A DNA stretch of 64,000 bases from Metridium senile (GCA_949775045.1 OX459101.1:6110394-6174393), one strand, 5' to 3'. Counted from the stretch's first letter, positions 25,701 to 35,703 are shown. Numbers and translations: made by a program. The notes: generated by a model from the letters alone, not told the origin.

Positions 25701-28615
25701 TTTACCTGATTTCGTTTTTTCCTATACGAAGCTGATGGATGGATGGATGGATGGATGGATGGATGGATGGATGGATGGATGGATGGATGGATGGATGGAT
25801 GGATGGATGGATGGATGGATGGATGGATGGATGGATGGATGGATGGATGGATGGATGGATGGATGGATGGATGGATGGATGGATGGATGGATGGATGGAT
25901 GGATGGATGGATGGATGGATGGATGGATGGATGGATTATAATTTGATGAATGGATGGACTAAATGAATAAATGAATGAATCGGCAAATAAATGAAAATTT
26001 AAATGAATAGATGAATGAAAATATGAATCACGAATGAAAAAATAAATGAATGAACAAATGGATAGATAAATGAATAAGAAAGCAAATGAATTGTTAGGGA
26101 AAGGTATTGATGGTTTGCAAGCATTTCCAGGAGAGCGAATCGAACAAAAGAACCTCCAGTAGTGGTGACGGTTTTCTTTTTTATTAGACCACCTGCTGAT
26201 TCTTTTGTTCAATTCACTCTCCTGGGAATGGTAATGCAATACCCAAGAATATTCAATGCATGCTGTGTATAATTTTACAATTCACTCTCCTGGGAATGGT
26301 AATGCAATACCCAAGAATATTCAATGCATGCTGTGTATAATTTTACAATTCACTCTCCTGGGAATGGTAATTCAATACCCAAGAATATTCAATGCATGCT
26401 GTGTATAATTCTACACCATTACCTCAAATACTTTTTTCTTGAATGTTTTGCATGTAATCACAAGCATCATCTTTATAACAAATCTGTAGACACAAATGAA
26501 CAACTCATTCTGTTGTATGTGTTAGCCTCGGTCACATCCAATGCTCCTGGGTATTAAGTTAGTAAAACTTGTTTGGATGTCACTGATGCAGGGTAGATTT
26601 AAAACTCTAACTAACACTTAATACAGAGAGCTTTTCAAAAAATGAAAATATTGTATATTTACGCACATTAGGTTTATTGATTAGGATTCCGGTTTATTGA
26701 AGTTTTATTTGCATCTGAATGGGAAAATTTGGCACCAAGAATTATGGGCCTGTTTAGAGAGAATTCCATTTTTTTTAGGGTTTAATTGATATAGTGAGGT
26801 TCCGACCCGGGGGGGGGGGGTACTCCCTTTGTCCAAGTGGTAGGGGTGATCGGCGGAGATTTTGAAAATGACCCCTAAAAGGTACGCTCAGATACAAATG
26901 AAGCAGAGTAAAAACGACCCTTAGAACTGATTTTTGAGCCAAATCTCTAAATGGACCCTAAAAGGTACGCACTGGAAATATTTTAACCCTAAAAGGTACG
27001 CCGATCACCCCTACCACTTGGATAAAGGGAGAACACCCCCCCCCCCCCCGGGGGGGTTCCGAGCTGTAACGCATGTTACTCACTATTTTATGTTAGTTTC
27101 AATATACATAATTTATACATTTAATTATCTGATCAACTAAGCAAAATTGAGCAACAAGACATGCACATTGCATGTACAAAAGTGTCATTCATAATAATCT
27201 CGAGAATTTCTAACTCCAAAGCGGACACCACCAAGTTTATTCCCTCCCAGTAGCAATAGCTAGAGTTTACCTCATCAATGTATACAACAACCCAAATATG
27301 GAACCAACAAACTGGTTGTCTGCTGTCAAACATGCAAGGACAGGGAAGTTGATGCAGCCATACAACAGAACCTTTACAACTGTTGAACATGCTGATAGAG
27401 ATAAAAACAGGCATCAAAATAATAATTTAGAGTTAAAGAACCAATATAGTCCCATTAGTCCCCTTCACAGTCCCCTGCGCCACCTTGAAAGGTAAGCCAG
27501 GCCTTGACTAAATGCATTGAAGCAAGACGAATGTTGAGATTGCAATGATCTATAGTAGTTCATAATTTCAATTGTTCATTCAATATTCTTATTAATTTCA
27601 TTTATCCTTCCATTTACTCAATATATTAATTACTCAATTTTATTAATAACGTAATTTATTTATTCATATTTGCTCACTTATTCAATGTTTCATTCCATTC
27701 ACCTTTTTCCCAATGACTGTTTCCTAGATCAACAGACTTGTAAGTTGATATAATTTCAAAACCATAGATAGAGAAGATCTGGAAGCAGTTGCTTGCAATA
27801 GCCCCAAATGCAACAGCAATACTGAGTCTGTTATTAGTGGTGTCGCCAAGAAAGTTCATTGGTCTGAAATTAATACCAAAGATTACAAGATACAAAAAGT
27901 GTTATAATAAGTAACTGATGGATGGATGGAATGATTAAATGAATGAATGAATAAACAATTAATTAAATGAATGAATAATAACAATAATAATTTGATAATT
28001 TATATACAGCACTTTTTACAAGAAGAATTGAGCAAGAGCGCTTAACAATAATTATAAGAACTATGAAATTAACTAACATATGTACAATTTATCAATATAC
28101 AATAAATAGTTATGATATGTAAAATTCAATGCTAATAAAAAATAAATGAATGATAAATGAATGAATGATTGATTAAACAAATTAATAATTGATTATATGA
28201 TTCAATGATTCAATAACTGAATGATTTAAAAAAATACATACATATTTGATTAAACGAATGAATGGATAAATGAAGAAATGGATGAATCTATTTGTGTAAA
28301 ATGGATCTATTTGTGTTAAATGTCATTTAAGTCGTCCTCTGAGCCCCCTTACAAATCATGCTGTTAATATGTAGTAACTAATTTCTTCAAGTCAACATCT
28401 TTATATTAGATTTTTATATTTTCGTTCTATTTTTTTGGGGGGGGGGGGGGGGGGGGAGAGGACCCAGGGTTTTATCCCTGCCTAATGTAGTGTGGCGAAT
28501 CTTGTAAATAAAATGAATGATTAAATGAATGATTAATTGATTAAACAAATGAAAGATTAAATGAATAAATGGTTGCTTCAAGGGATACATGAATAAATGA
28601 ATGAATGAATGAATA

Positions 28616-28650
<35 letters not shown>

Positions 28651-30108
28651 AAACAAATGAATGAATGATTAAAGTAATGAATGAAAGAATAAATGAATGA
28701 ATGAAGGATGCATGCACAATAAAAAAAATACTATTGAATTAAAAAAGTAAAGGAATTAATAAATAAATTATCAAATAAATTAATAAATGACTAAATGAGT
28801 ATAAATTCAAGCATACTCACAAAACCAAAGCTGGTCTTCCATGACAGACATTCGGCTTGAGATTGACTCGCTTGTTAATGAAAGCCAACACAGTAATGAT
28901 AAACAACTATCAAACAAAAGACATATAATAGTTATAGCTACTGAATTCTGAGTTATGCTTGATTTGTCACTTACAGACTCAAAACAAGGCTACATGCATG
29001 CATTAATACTTTCAATGCAATTAAAAATTGTGAAAAACTACTTCATATACAATTGTGACATTTGGTGACATTAATTGACTTAATTTGGTAGTTGTTGTTA
29101 TATGTTATATATATATATATATATGTTATATGTTAAGAGATGATTTAAATGAATTTAAGGAGTTGGAGTTTCTTATAGGCAGAGGCAGTGTATTCCATAA
29201 GACTTTTTTGTTCCGCAAAAATTTTGATTCGCAATCAACCTACTTTAATTTTTGATTTTAATTGTAAATAGTGTCTTTCCTTTTGTAATATACAGTTGAA
29301 ATATTTATTGTAAAGCATCGAAACTTTGTATTTTGCTTAAAAAATTATTATTATTATTATTATATTTCATATAAGCCAGTAAGAAAAATTGTTGTCACAG
29401 CTGAGGCTACTGCAGTCAACACTCTATAATGACTGAAAAGGTTGTCGGTAATATGAACATACTTTGTAGACTTATGAAAACTTTATTCAGGAAATATGTT
29501 TCATCCACTGCAACAACTTGTTTAAATGGTCATATAACATTAAAAACATGTACAACCAAAAATGCTATGATTAAAGCAATAACAAGAGAAGAAACTCCAC
29601 CATCCTTTGCAGGCTTTAGAGTGTGGACTGTAGCTTCAATTGTGACAATAATTTTTGAAATAGCTGTGTATTGAATAAATCGATAACAGAAGAAACACCA
29701 GCATCCTTTGCAGGCTTTAGAGTGTGGACTGTAGCTTCAATTGTGACAATACTTTTTGAAATAAGCTGTATATTGAATAAATCGATAACAGAAGAAACAC
29801 CAGCATCCTTTGCAGGCTTTAGAGTGTGGACTGTAGCTTCAATTGTGACAATAATTTTTGAAATAAGCTGTATATTGAATAAATCGATAACAGATGAAAC
29901 ACCAGCATCCTTTGCGGGCTTTAGAGTGTGGACTGTAGCTTCAATTGTGACAATACTTTTTGAAATAGGTGTACAAATACGAGATACTTACAGCTGGTAT
30001 AAGACAGTACTCATCATAATCAATCTGTTGGAAGAGGCAGGTTTCTGATGGAGGTGCCATGGTTACAGGTGCAACGGCTACAGGTGCCATGGTTGCGCTC
30101 ACAATCAT
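13782..30108 (-). CDS. STRA6-like: STRA6-like multi-pass membrane receptor/transporter, gene B (complete)
   Basis: Rebuilt minus-strand gene of 18 coding exons: 29992-30108, 28821-28906, 27703-27863, 27271-27391, 26423-26483, 23946-24101, 22802-22881, 22651-22712, 21913-21974, 20967-21102, 19568-19643, 18798-18858, 18469-18517, 18100-18205, 17387-17494, 16356-16519, 15243-15362, 13782-13957. All 17 introns are GT-AG and all phases join. The total is 1902 nt, or 633 residues plus stop; human STRA6 is about 667. Vertebrate STRA6 is a plasma-membrane receptor that takes retinol from retinol-binding protein. Family marks seen here are GRPALVLPMNFLGD (residues about 59-74), [10 protein letters not shown] (about 400-409), [10 protein letters not shown]...NILVG (about 482-499) and [16 protein letters not shown] (588-603). 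About ten hydrophobic segments fit nine membrane helices plus one intramembrane helix. The vertebrate RBP-binding Y-x-x-x-G-x-G pattern is not seen. I took the most upstream in-frame ATG (30106-30108) as the start; two later ATGs (codons 7 and 17) are also possible. Confidence 0.9.
14395..14710 (-). mobile_element. tRNA-derived SINE, copy 1
   Basis: Read on the minus strand from about 14710: GTGGCATGAGTGGCCTAGTGG (A-box-like) and GGTTCGATTCCCGGCTCGG (B box), then a conserved GGGTTTTTCTCCGGGTTATC / CCTCCCTCCGC block and a CT-rich tail. It lies in the intron between gene B exons 17 and 18. The copy at 53880-54178 arose by segmental duplication; the one at 59480-59790 is an independent insertion. 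Confidence 0.85.
14960..15230. mobile_element. TACTGCTATTTCAA-type MITE
   Basis: TACTGCTATTTCAAAACATT...CATTCCAAGACC at the left is mirrored by GGTCTTGGAATGCG...TTGAAATAGCTGTA at the right. It shares its terminal pattern with the TACACCTATTTCAA family. The duplicate is at 54423-54693. Confidence 0.8.
15389..15562. mobile_element. Palindromic MITE in gene B intron 16
   Basis: CGTCAAATAGCAGCTGAGAT at the left and ATCGCAGCTGCTATTTGAC at the right, with CACTTGAATAT, ACAAATCACTG and CGGCTCTGTT also mirrored inside. It has no counterpart in the matching gene C intron. Confidence 0.75.
15563..16355. other. Remainder of gene B intron 16
   Basis: No second exon was found. A plus-strand open frame at 15860-16159 (99 codons) has no family likeness and lies antisense inside the intron. 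The sequence is pyrimidine-rich towards 16200-16330. Confidence 0.4.
16633..17280. repeat. (GGGAGA)n microsatellite
   Basis: About 645 bp of GGGAGA hexamers with a few 1-base-short units, ending in a G run. It lies in the intron between gene B exons 15 and 16. Long apparent frames on both strands (Glu/Gly, Arg/Glu, Leu/Ser repeats) are repeat translation. Confidence 0.98.
17517..17968. repeat. GATGAT-rich imperfect repeat
   Basis: Units such as GGTGACGATGATAATGATGC and TGATGTGGATGATGAT over 450 bp in the gene B intron between exons 14 and 15. The same intron of gene C has a different GAT-rich array (59792-60190). Confidence 0.9.
18640..18745. mobile_element. TACTCCCTTTGTCC-family MITE, half copy
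   Basis: Only the right half is present: CCCTAAAAGGTACGCCGATC followed by ACAAAGGGAGTATA. It lies in the gene B intron between exons 12 and 13. Confidence 0.7.
19030..19252. mobile_element. Degenerate TACACC-family MITE
   Basis: TACACCCATTACAATTAATG...GTTGATCTGAGAACGATTGG and its inverse (...ATAGGTCACAGATCAAG...GGTGTGCA) are a diverged copy of the element at 45860-46127. It lies in a gene B intron. Confidence 0.65.
19314..19528. mobile_element. MITE, AATAGAAATGCAAGAAGGCT ends
   Basis: AAATAGAAATGCAAGAAGGC / TTGTCATTT at the left is mirrored by AAATGACAAGCCTTTCGCAT / TTCTATTTATT at the right. It has no coding capacity. Confidence 0.65.
19722..20945. repeat. 75-bp minisatellite in gene B intron
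   Basis: About 15 units of 75 bp (some shorter by a multiple of three) built on CACCATGGTAATCATTATC, ACATCATATTCACCCTC and ATTTGCATCAACAATATCC. Because 75 is divisible by three and the unit has few stops, several frames on both strands stay open for over 1 kb. It sits in the intron between exons 10 and 11. Confidence 0.95.
21202..21493. mobile_element. 292-bp palindromic MITE, TCCTCGGGAACCCAGGG ends
   Basis: The arms TCCTCGGGAACCCAGGG, GAGCGAGAAA/TTTCTCGCTC, and ACGTAGTCTGTTGGAGCTTG with its inverse surround a central AATAAGGTCGACC palindrome. It lies in the gene B intron between exons 9 and 10. Confidence 0.85.
22020..22405 (+). pseudogene. LINE 3' end, C-terminal fragment of the polyprotein
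   Basis: The frame 22029-22163 encodes 44 residues ending in a stop, with [17 protein letters not shown] and [10 protein letters not shown], the C-terminal pattern of CR1/L2-like non-LTR retrotransposon polyproteins. An AT-rich 3' region ending in (ATT)n follows. It is strongly 5'-truncated and antisense inside a gene B intron. Confidence 0.8.
22492..22612. mobile_element. 120-bp MITE, GAACGTTGAGCTTGCA arms
   Basis: TGAAGTGAGACGAACGTTGA...CTTGCATTG and its inverse CATTGCAAGCTCGACGTTCATCTCGCTTCA. Single ends of the same family are at 27519-27555 and 63505-63552. Confidence 0.8.
23038..23524. mobile_element. pogo/Tigger-like non-autonomous element
   Basis: Ends CAGTGAAACCCCTCTATACC and GGTATAGAGGGGTTTTACTG are inverted, flanked on both sides by TA (23036-23037, 23525-23526). 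Repeated TATACCGGAA / TAAACCGGA motifs fill the subterminal parts. Length is 487 bp with no transposase. It lies in the gene B intron between exons 6 and 7. Confidence 0.85.
23650..23782. mobile_element. Palindromic MITE, TACTGTGATATAAGCAC arms
   Basis: TTTACTGTGATATAAGCACTCTGGGATCTGTAGA is mirrored by TCTACAGTTCCCAGTGTGTTTATATCACAGTA with a few mismatches. It is intronic. Confidence 0.65.
24255..24428. repeat. (GGAT)n microsatellite, left block
   Basis: About 43 GGAT/TGGA units, preceded by diverged AATG/GATG repeats from about 24120. It lies immediately left of the LINE at 24431-25732. Confidence 0.98.
24431..25732 (-). pseudogene. 5'-truncated, internally deleted LINE inside (GGAT)n
   Basis: Minus strand. 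About 24935-25732 encodes the N-terminal part of a reverse transcriptase, with [20 protein letters not shown] and [14 protein letters not shown]. It then jumps directly to a C-terminal part (stop 24612-24614) with [24 protein letters not shown] and [13 protein letters not shown]. The catalytic palm region with the YXDD-type motif is missing, and the two parts are in different frames at the junction near 24923-24953. There is no endonuclease domain. (GGAT)n blocks flank both ends, so it probably inserted within a microsatellite. It lies in the gene B intron between exons 5 and 6. Confidence 0.85.
25733..25936. repeat. (GGAT)n microsatellite, right block
   Basis: About 50 uninterrupted TGGA units, followed by AATG-rich degenerate sequence to about 26090. 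Together with 24255-24428 it probably formed one tract before the LINE arrived. Confidence 0.98.
26102..26416. repeat. Small inverted-repeat element followed by 68-bp tandem copies of its end
   Basis: TTTCCAGGAGAGCGAATCGAAC near 26125 is mirrored by TTCAATTCACTCTCCTGGGAA at about 26207. The right-end segment (CACTCTCCTGGGAATGGTAA to CATGCTGTGTATAATTTTAC) is then repeated with a 68-bp period, about three copies. The array ends 7 bp before exon 5 of gene B. Confidence 0.75.
26808..27053. mobile_element. TACTCCCTTTGTCC-family MITE, copy 2
   Basis: A full palindromic copy with G/C runs at both ends, TACTCCCTTTGTCCAAGTGG at the left and its inverse (one substitution, GATAAAGGGAGAACA) at the right. 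It lies in the gene B intron between exons 4 and 5. Confidence 0.85.
27519..27555. mobile_element. Solo end of the GAACGTTGAGCTTGCA MITE
   Basis: ATTGAAGCAAGACGAATGTTGAGATTGCAATG matches one arm of the element at 22492-22612. The other arm is absent. Confidence 0.55.
27915..28790. repeat. AATG/AAAT-rich low-complexity intron sequence
   Basis: Scattered ATGA, AATG and ATTG repeats in the gene B intron between exons 2 and 3, with a G run at about 28436-28456 and a pure (TTGA)n stretch at about 28618-28650. Confidence 0.8.
29100..29365 (+). pseudogene. Possible LINE 3' end
   Basis: After an (AT)n run, an open stretch ends with a stop near 29253 and is followed by AT-rich sequence ending in (TTA)n, as at the LINE end near 22405. 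The short peptide ([19 protein letters not shown]) is not clearly diagnostic. Confidence 0.35.
29540..29975. repeat. Tandem ~103-bp units made of a MITE end
   Basis: Four units carrying GCATCCTTTGCAGGCTTTAG, AGTGTGGACTGTAGCTTC and TTTTTGAAATA(A/G)GCTGTAT, with steps of about 101-103 bp. The unit matches the right part of the TACACCTATTTCAA-family MITE at 11466-11735 and 51725-51857. The last unit ends TTTGAAATAGGTGTA, 17 bp from the exon 1 donor. The plus-strand open frame across the array is repeat translation. Confidence 0.85.
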
Positions 30109-30439
30109 TGCAGAAACCTTGTTACTATTGCAATAAATTTAAAGACATAATGTTAAAAATAAAACAAAATATTCAGTCTACCAACAGGTTCTGAATAAGA
30201 AGTGTGGAATAAGGTCTGGAAGGATGAAAAAGGACGACTCAAATATTTACCAAAGGAAAGGTGAAAATAGAGAAATAATTACAGAGACACAGTCGAGTTT
30301 GTTAATCATCACTGATTTAGAAGAAAAAACGTTTTACTATAAAATACACAATTATTTATGTTGTTTTTTTCAATTCAAATGAATAAGTCACTTTTAAATT
30401 ATTTATTGAAAATTATATTATTTATATATATTATGTTAT
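30109..30439. promoter_or_regulatory. Upstream flank of gene B start
   Basis: AT-rich sequence immediately upstream of the chosen start. An in-frame stop lies about 50 bp upstream of the start codon. No TATA box or other promoter element could be assigned with confidence. The 177-bp satellite begins about 330 bp upstream. Confidence 0.3.
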
Positions 30440-32785
30440 CTGATCAAACCTAGAAAAAAATTCTCCAATTTTCAACTTTTTTCAAAACATCCCTAAAACT
30501 ATCTGATTGAAGTCTATATGTTATCTGATCAATCCTAGAATGATTACCAATGAAAATAGATGAAAAATTCAACAATTTCAATTTGGTGAAAAAATTGAAA
30601 TTTTCGATGCTAGGGGGTAGAGGAAAAATTCTCAATTTTGATCAAATTTCAATATTTTTCTAAATATCCCTAAAACTATCTGATTGATGTCTATATGTTA
30701 TCTGATCGATCCTGCAATGATTACCAATCAAAATAGATGAAAAATTCAACAATTTCAATTTGATGAAAAAATTGAAATTTTCGATGCTAGGGGGTAGAGG
30801 AAAAATTCTCAATTTTGCTCAATTTTCAATATTTTTCAAAACATGCCTAAAACTATCTGATTGATGTCTATATGTTATCTGATCAATCCTAGAATGATTA
30901 CCAATCAAAATAGATGAAAAATTCAACAATTTCAATTTGGTGAAAAAATTGAAATTTTCGATGCTAGGGGGTAGAGGAAAAATTCTCAATTTTGATCAAT
31001 TTTCAATATTTTTCTAAACATCCTTAAAACTATCTGATTGATGTCTATATGTTATCTGATCGATCCTGCAATGATTACCAATCAAAATAGATGAAAAATT
31101 CAACAATTTCAATTTGATGAAAAAATTGAAATTTTCGATGCTAGGGGGTAGAGGAAAAATTCTCAATTTTGCTCAATTTTCAATATTTTTCAAAACATGC
31201 CTAAAACTATCTGATTGATGTCTATATGTTATGTGATCGATCCTGCAATGATTACCAATCAAAATAGATGAAAAATTCAACAATTTCAATTTGATAAAAA
31301 AATTGAAATTTTCGATGCTAGGGGGTAGAGGAAAAATTCTCAATTTTGATCAATTTTCAATATTTTTCTAAACATCCTTAAAACTATCTGATTGATGTCT
31401 ATATGTTATCTGATCGATCCTGCAATGATTACCAATCAAAATAGATGAAAAATTCAACAATTTCAATTTGATGAAAAAATTAAAATTTTCGATGCTAGGG
31501 GGTAGAGGAAAAATTCTCAATTTTGCTCAATTTTCAATATTTTTCAAAATATCCCTAAAACTATCTGATTGATGTCTATATGTTATCTGATCAATCCTAG
31601 AATGATTACCAATCAAAATAGATGAAAAATTCAACAATTTCAATTTGATGAAAAAATTGAAATTTTCGATGCTAGGGGGTAGAGGAAAAATTCTCAATTT
31701 TGCTCAATTTTCAATATTTTTCAAAATATCCCTAAAACTCTCTGATTGATGTCTATATGTTATCTGATCGATCCTGCAATGATTACCAATCAAAATAGAT
31801 GAAAAATTCAACAATTTCAATTTGATGAAAAAATTGAAATTTTCGATGCTAGGGGGTAGAGGAAAAATTCTCAATTTTGATCAATTTTCAATATTTTTCA
31901 AAACATCCCTAAAACTATCTGATTGATGTCTATATGTTATGTGATCAATCCTGCAATGATTACCAATCAAAATAGATGAAAAATTCAACAATTTCAATTT
32001 GGTCTCAAAATTCAAATTTTCGATGCTAGGGGGTAGAGGACAAATTCTCAATTTTGCTCAATTTTCAATATTTTTCAAAACATCCCTAAAACTATCTGAT
32101 TGATGTCTATATGTTATCTGATCGATCCTGCAATGATTACCAATCAAAATAGATGAAAAAATCAACAATTTCAATTTGATGAAAAAATTGAAATTTTCGA
32201 TGCTAGGGGGTAGAGGAAAAATTCTCAATTTTGCTCAATTTTCAATATTTTTCAAAACATCCCTAAAACTATCTGATTGATGTCTATATGTTATCTGATC
32301 AATCCTGCAATGATTACCAATCAAAATAGATGAAAAATTCAACAATTTCAATTTGGTCTCAAAATTCAAATTTTCGATTCTAGGGGGTAGAGGAAAAATT
32401 CTCAATTTTGCTCAATTTTCAATATTTTTCAAAACAACCCTAAAACTATGTGATTGATGTCTATATGTTATGTGATCGATCCTGCAATGATTACCAATCA
32501 AAATAGATGAAAAATTCAACAATTTCAATTTGATAAAAAAATTGAAATTTTCGATGCTAGGGGGTAGAGGAAAAATTCTCAATTTTGATCAATTTTCAAT
32601 ATTTTTCAAAACATCCCTAAAACTATCTGATTGATGTCTATATGTTATCTGATCGATCCTGCAATGATTACCAATCAAAATAGATGAAAAATTCAACAAT
32701 TTCAATTTGATGAAAAAATTGAAATTTTCGATGCTAGGGGGTAGACGAAAAATTCTCAATTTTGCTCAATTTTCAATATTGTGTG
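30440..32785. repeat. 177-bp satellite array upstream of gene B
   Basis: About 13 units at a strict 177-bp step (GATGCTAGGGGGTAGAGGAA recurs near 30606, 30783, 30960, 31137, 31314, 31491, 31668 and onward). Units differ at TTTTG(A/C)TCAA, and the first six alternate. Each contains a short inverted repeat around TTTCAATTTGATG. The array abuts the left end of the THAP element. A diverged stretch of the same family lies in a gene C intron (58494-59125). Confidence 0.97.
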
Positions 32786-34140
32786 TCTATAATGCGGATG
32801 CGGACGGCCCGCGGTGGACGACGGATGGCGAATGGTGGACGGTGGACAAGAAAAAAAATGAAAAATGAAAAAAAAAATGAAATAAAAAAAAAAATGAAAG
32901 AATAAATAAATATGAAAATAAAAAATATTAATAATAAAAAATTAATTAATAAAAAAATTAATGTAAAAACATCCTAAATTGAACCATTCTAAAAACAAAA
33001 CAAAACAAAACGATCTAGGTTTACCTTCAGTGGTTTTGTTTTTGGTCTACTAACCGCTGAATAACGGATGACCTGAATGTGTGAATTGTAGCAATTTACA
33101 CGATACTGTACTCAAACGGCGTACGCTGTGTTACCATGAATCTTTATCAAAGGGGCTGCTTAGGTTTCTAAGGGTTTTGTAATTAAGCTCTCTATAAGTA
33201 AAAATCCATCCGTACACACTTCAAAACCAATATCTGAAGACAACGTTCTCGTACTGTGGCGCGCGCCATTCAGTTTGATAACACAGGAGCCCGAAAACAC
33301 GTAAGCCAATCTAAATTTGGTGCTTTTTCAGATCACCCTAATACAGTCACTATTATCTAAGTTATAGTTTATTGTATTTAAGTCAAGCAAAACCACATTG
33401 AAAACTGACAACTTCTAGTTAAGTTTATTTTTATTATGTTTACAATATTGTACATACTAACTTCGATTTTTTGTGTTGACGAACTTCGATTCTTTTGTAA
33501 TTTTCTATGATTTTTTATTATATTGTTGCTATATCTCAAACTTGGATTTTTTTGTACTGATATCGTAGATAAATACGAAAGGTCAGCTATATCTCAAACG
33601 TGTCTTGAAGTTGTCAAAATCAAATTAAAAGTTTACGAGCGATTCATTCGGCCCCATTCGCACTAGCAAATTTTGTTTGTTTTAACAGAAAAATCTGTAA
33701 TCGACGAGGTAGGACAAGTGCGAATTATATTTTTTGTATTGGGACAAAATTTGGAATCGCTGCCAACTATTAAACTTTGTAAAAATGTCAATTTTGACAG
33801 GTTTCGTAATTATCACTTCAACGTGTGCATTCAAAGTCAACAAAAAAAACAATCTCAATCAATCGAACAGAGAGGAATCCTTGGTATTATGGTATTATCG
33901 TGATTTATACAGGGAAATGTTCCATTTTTCAATAGCAATAAATACTATAGTCAAATAGCTGAATCTGCTCCAAAACGTGACGATTACATGCACCACATGG
34001 TCTAAAAATAGATTAGATGATTAGACCCCCCACCCCCCCGCGTGATTCGGACAAACACAAGCGCAAGATTACAGTAACAATATGTGAGATTGGCATTCCG
34101 CTCTCTATTTTTATAAAATTATACCTTATCCATTGTTAAA

Positions 34141-34435
34141 ATGGTCGGTACGAAACATTGCTGTTGGGGAAGATGCAATAGCGATTCCAGATATCCCGAC
34201 AGAATGCCAAAATCGCTAAAAGAATTGAAGGAATCGGGGGGGGAAAGAATTTATACCATTCGTTAATCCTTGGCACGATCACAAGCGATGTCAGAGGTGG
34301 ATCAACGCTTAATCTCAAGAACATTTCAGCACAATGAGTATTACAAAAAATACGTATGATCTTCATTGGCCTGGAGAGAAGGGACCTACTGAAGAGTTTC
34401 CAAACCAATTTCACGACCGAACAAGCTACTAGAGA
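34141..34435 (+). pseudogene. Broken THAP-type zinc finger
   Basis: A start codon at 34141 leads into KHCCWGRCNSDSRYPD, the C-x2-4-C start of a THAP domain. The frame shifts by one near the G run at 34236-34243, after which NPWHDHKRCQRWINA and later [19 protein letters not shown] follow in another frame, with a stop (TAA) in between. The order of conserved cysteines, the W-x-x-A region and the GPT-E motif fits THAP. It is non-functional as read. The antisense open frame over the same bases is a shadow. Confidence 0.7.
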
Positions 34436-35135
34436 AAGCTTGCCGTGCAAAGACAAAAGCGCCGAAACAAAGAGAAACTTGTGCGATAAAGGTCATAAAG
34501 AAGTCTCGAAATCAGATCGTAAAAGGAAGCCTTTCTACTACTTTTATTTCAAATGACTTGTTCGACGAAATAGTGGATGAAGGACATGGTAGAACTATCT
34601 TTTGATAATAATATATATGCAATTCTTAAGAATTTATGTAAGGTCAACAGAGAGTCGAGGGCCGTAGTGATTGTGGGACTTGTATAAAGTTGTTGATGGT
34701 TTGCGTAAAAGTGAGAATGTTTAATGTAAAAGCATTTTCAAAAACAATATCGGGTATGTGTAGAATTTAATGGTGCATGGTTAGAAATGAGTGTAAATCT
34801 ATGGTGAGCTCACATAGAAAATAAATGAAAATTCTCCTGATTATTAATAGTCGTTGGAACAGTTCAATATAGTCCACGGTTCCTGTCTTTTTAAACTGAA
34901 TGGCGAGGGCCACAGTACGAGAACGTTGTCTGCAGATATTGGTTTTGAAGTGTGTTCGGATGGATTTTTCAGGCTTATAGAGAGCTTTATACAAAACCCT
35001 TAGAAACCTAAGCAGCCCCTTTGATAAAGATTCATGGTAACACAGCGTACGCCGTTTGAGTACAGTATCGTGTAAATTGCTGCAATTCACTTATTACATT
35101 CAGAAACAAAAACCAATGAAGGTAAACCTAGAGCG

Positions 35136-35703
35136 TTTTGTTTTGTTTTGTTTTGTTTTGTTTTGTTTTGTTTTGTTTTGTTTTGTTTTGTTTTGTTTTG
35201 TTTTGTTTTGTTTTGTTTTGTTTTGTTTTGTTTTGTTTTGTTTTGTTTTGTTTTGTTTTGTTTTGTTTTGTTTTGTTTTGTTTTGTTTTGTTTTGTTTTG
35301 TTTTGTTTTGTTTTGTTTTGTTTTGTTTTGTTTTGTTTTGTTTTGTTTTGTTTTGTTTTGTTTTGTTTTGTTTTGTTTTGTTTTGTTTTGTTTTGTTTTG
35401 TTTTGTTTTGTTTTGTTTTGTTTTGTTTTGTTTTGTTTTGTTTTGTTTTGTTTTGTTTTGTTTTGTTTTGTTTTGTTTTGTTTTGTTTTGTTTTGTTTTG
35501 TTTTGTTTTGTTTTGTTTTGTTTTGTTTTGTTTTGTTTTGTTTTGATTTGTTTTGTTTTGTTTTGTTTTGTTTTGTTTTGTTTTGTTTTGTTTTGTTTTG
35601 TTTTGTTTTGTTTTGTTTTGTTTTGTTTTGTTTTGTTTTGTTTTGTTTTGTTTTGTTTTGTTTTGTTTTGTTTTGTTTTGTTTTGTTTTGTTTTGTTTTG
35701 TTT
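35136..35703. repeat. (TTTTG)n pentanucleotide tract
   Basis: About 113 TTTTG units with a single interruption (TTTGATTTG near 35546). It lies in the right inverted arm of the THAP element; the left arm has about four CAAAA units at the same place (32993-33010). The long open frames (FVLFC or KQNKT repeats) are not genes. Confidence 0.99.

Larger units (their letters stand above)
26423..30108 (-). other. Gene B exons 1-5: N-terminus and first four membrane segments
   Basis: Exon 1 encodes 39 residues with an acidic patch (QQIDYDEYC) before the membrane. Exon 2 completes helix 1 (LFIITVLAF) and gives the basic NKR and GRPALVL signature. Exon 3 carries [12 protein letters not shown] and helix 2 (about 79-101). 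Exon 4 holds helices 3 and 4 ([31 protein letters not shown]). Exon 5 is only 61 bp; it was located by phase and by likeness to the gene A exon at 4900-4951, and ends in a basic stretch (KTFKKKVFE). It is the least certain exon of this gene. Confidence 0.8.

Noticed and set aside
29671..30048. 125-codon plus-strand frame with repeated [18 protein letters not shown]
   Set aside because: Runs through tandem copies of a MITE end and into the antisense of gene B exon 1.
30440..32785. CRISPR array
   Set aside because: Regular 177-bp repeats without unique spacers in an intron-bearing eukaryotic genome; a satellite, not CRISPR.
34136..34456. 106-codon minus-strand frame
   Set aside because: It is the antisense shadow of the THAP remnant, which carries recognisable motifs on the plus strand.
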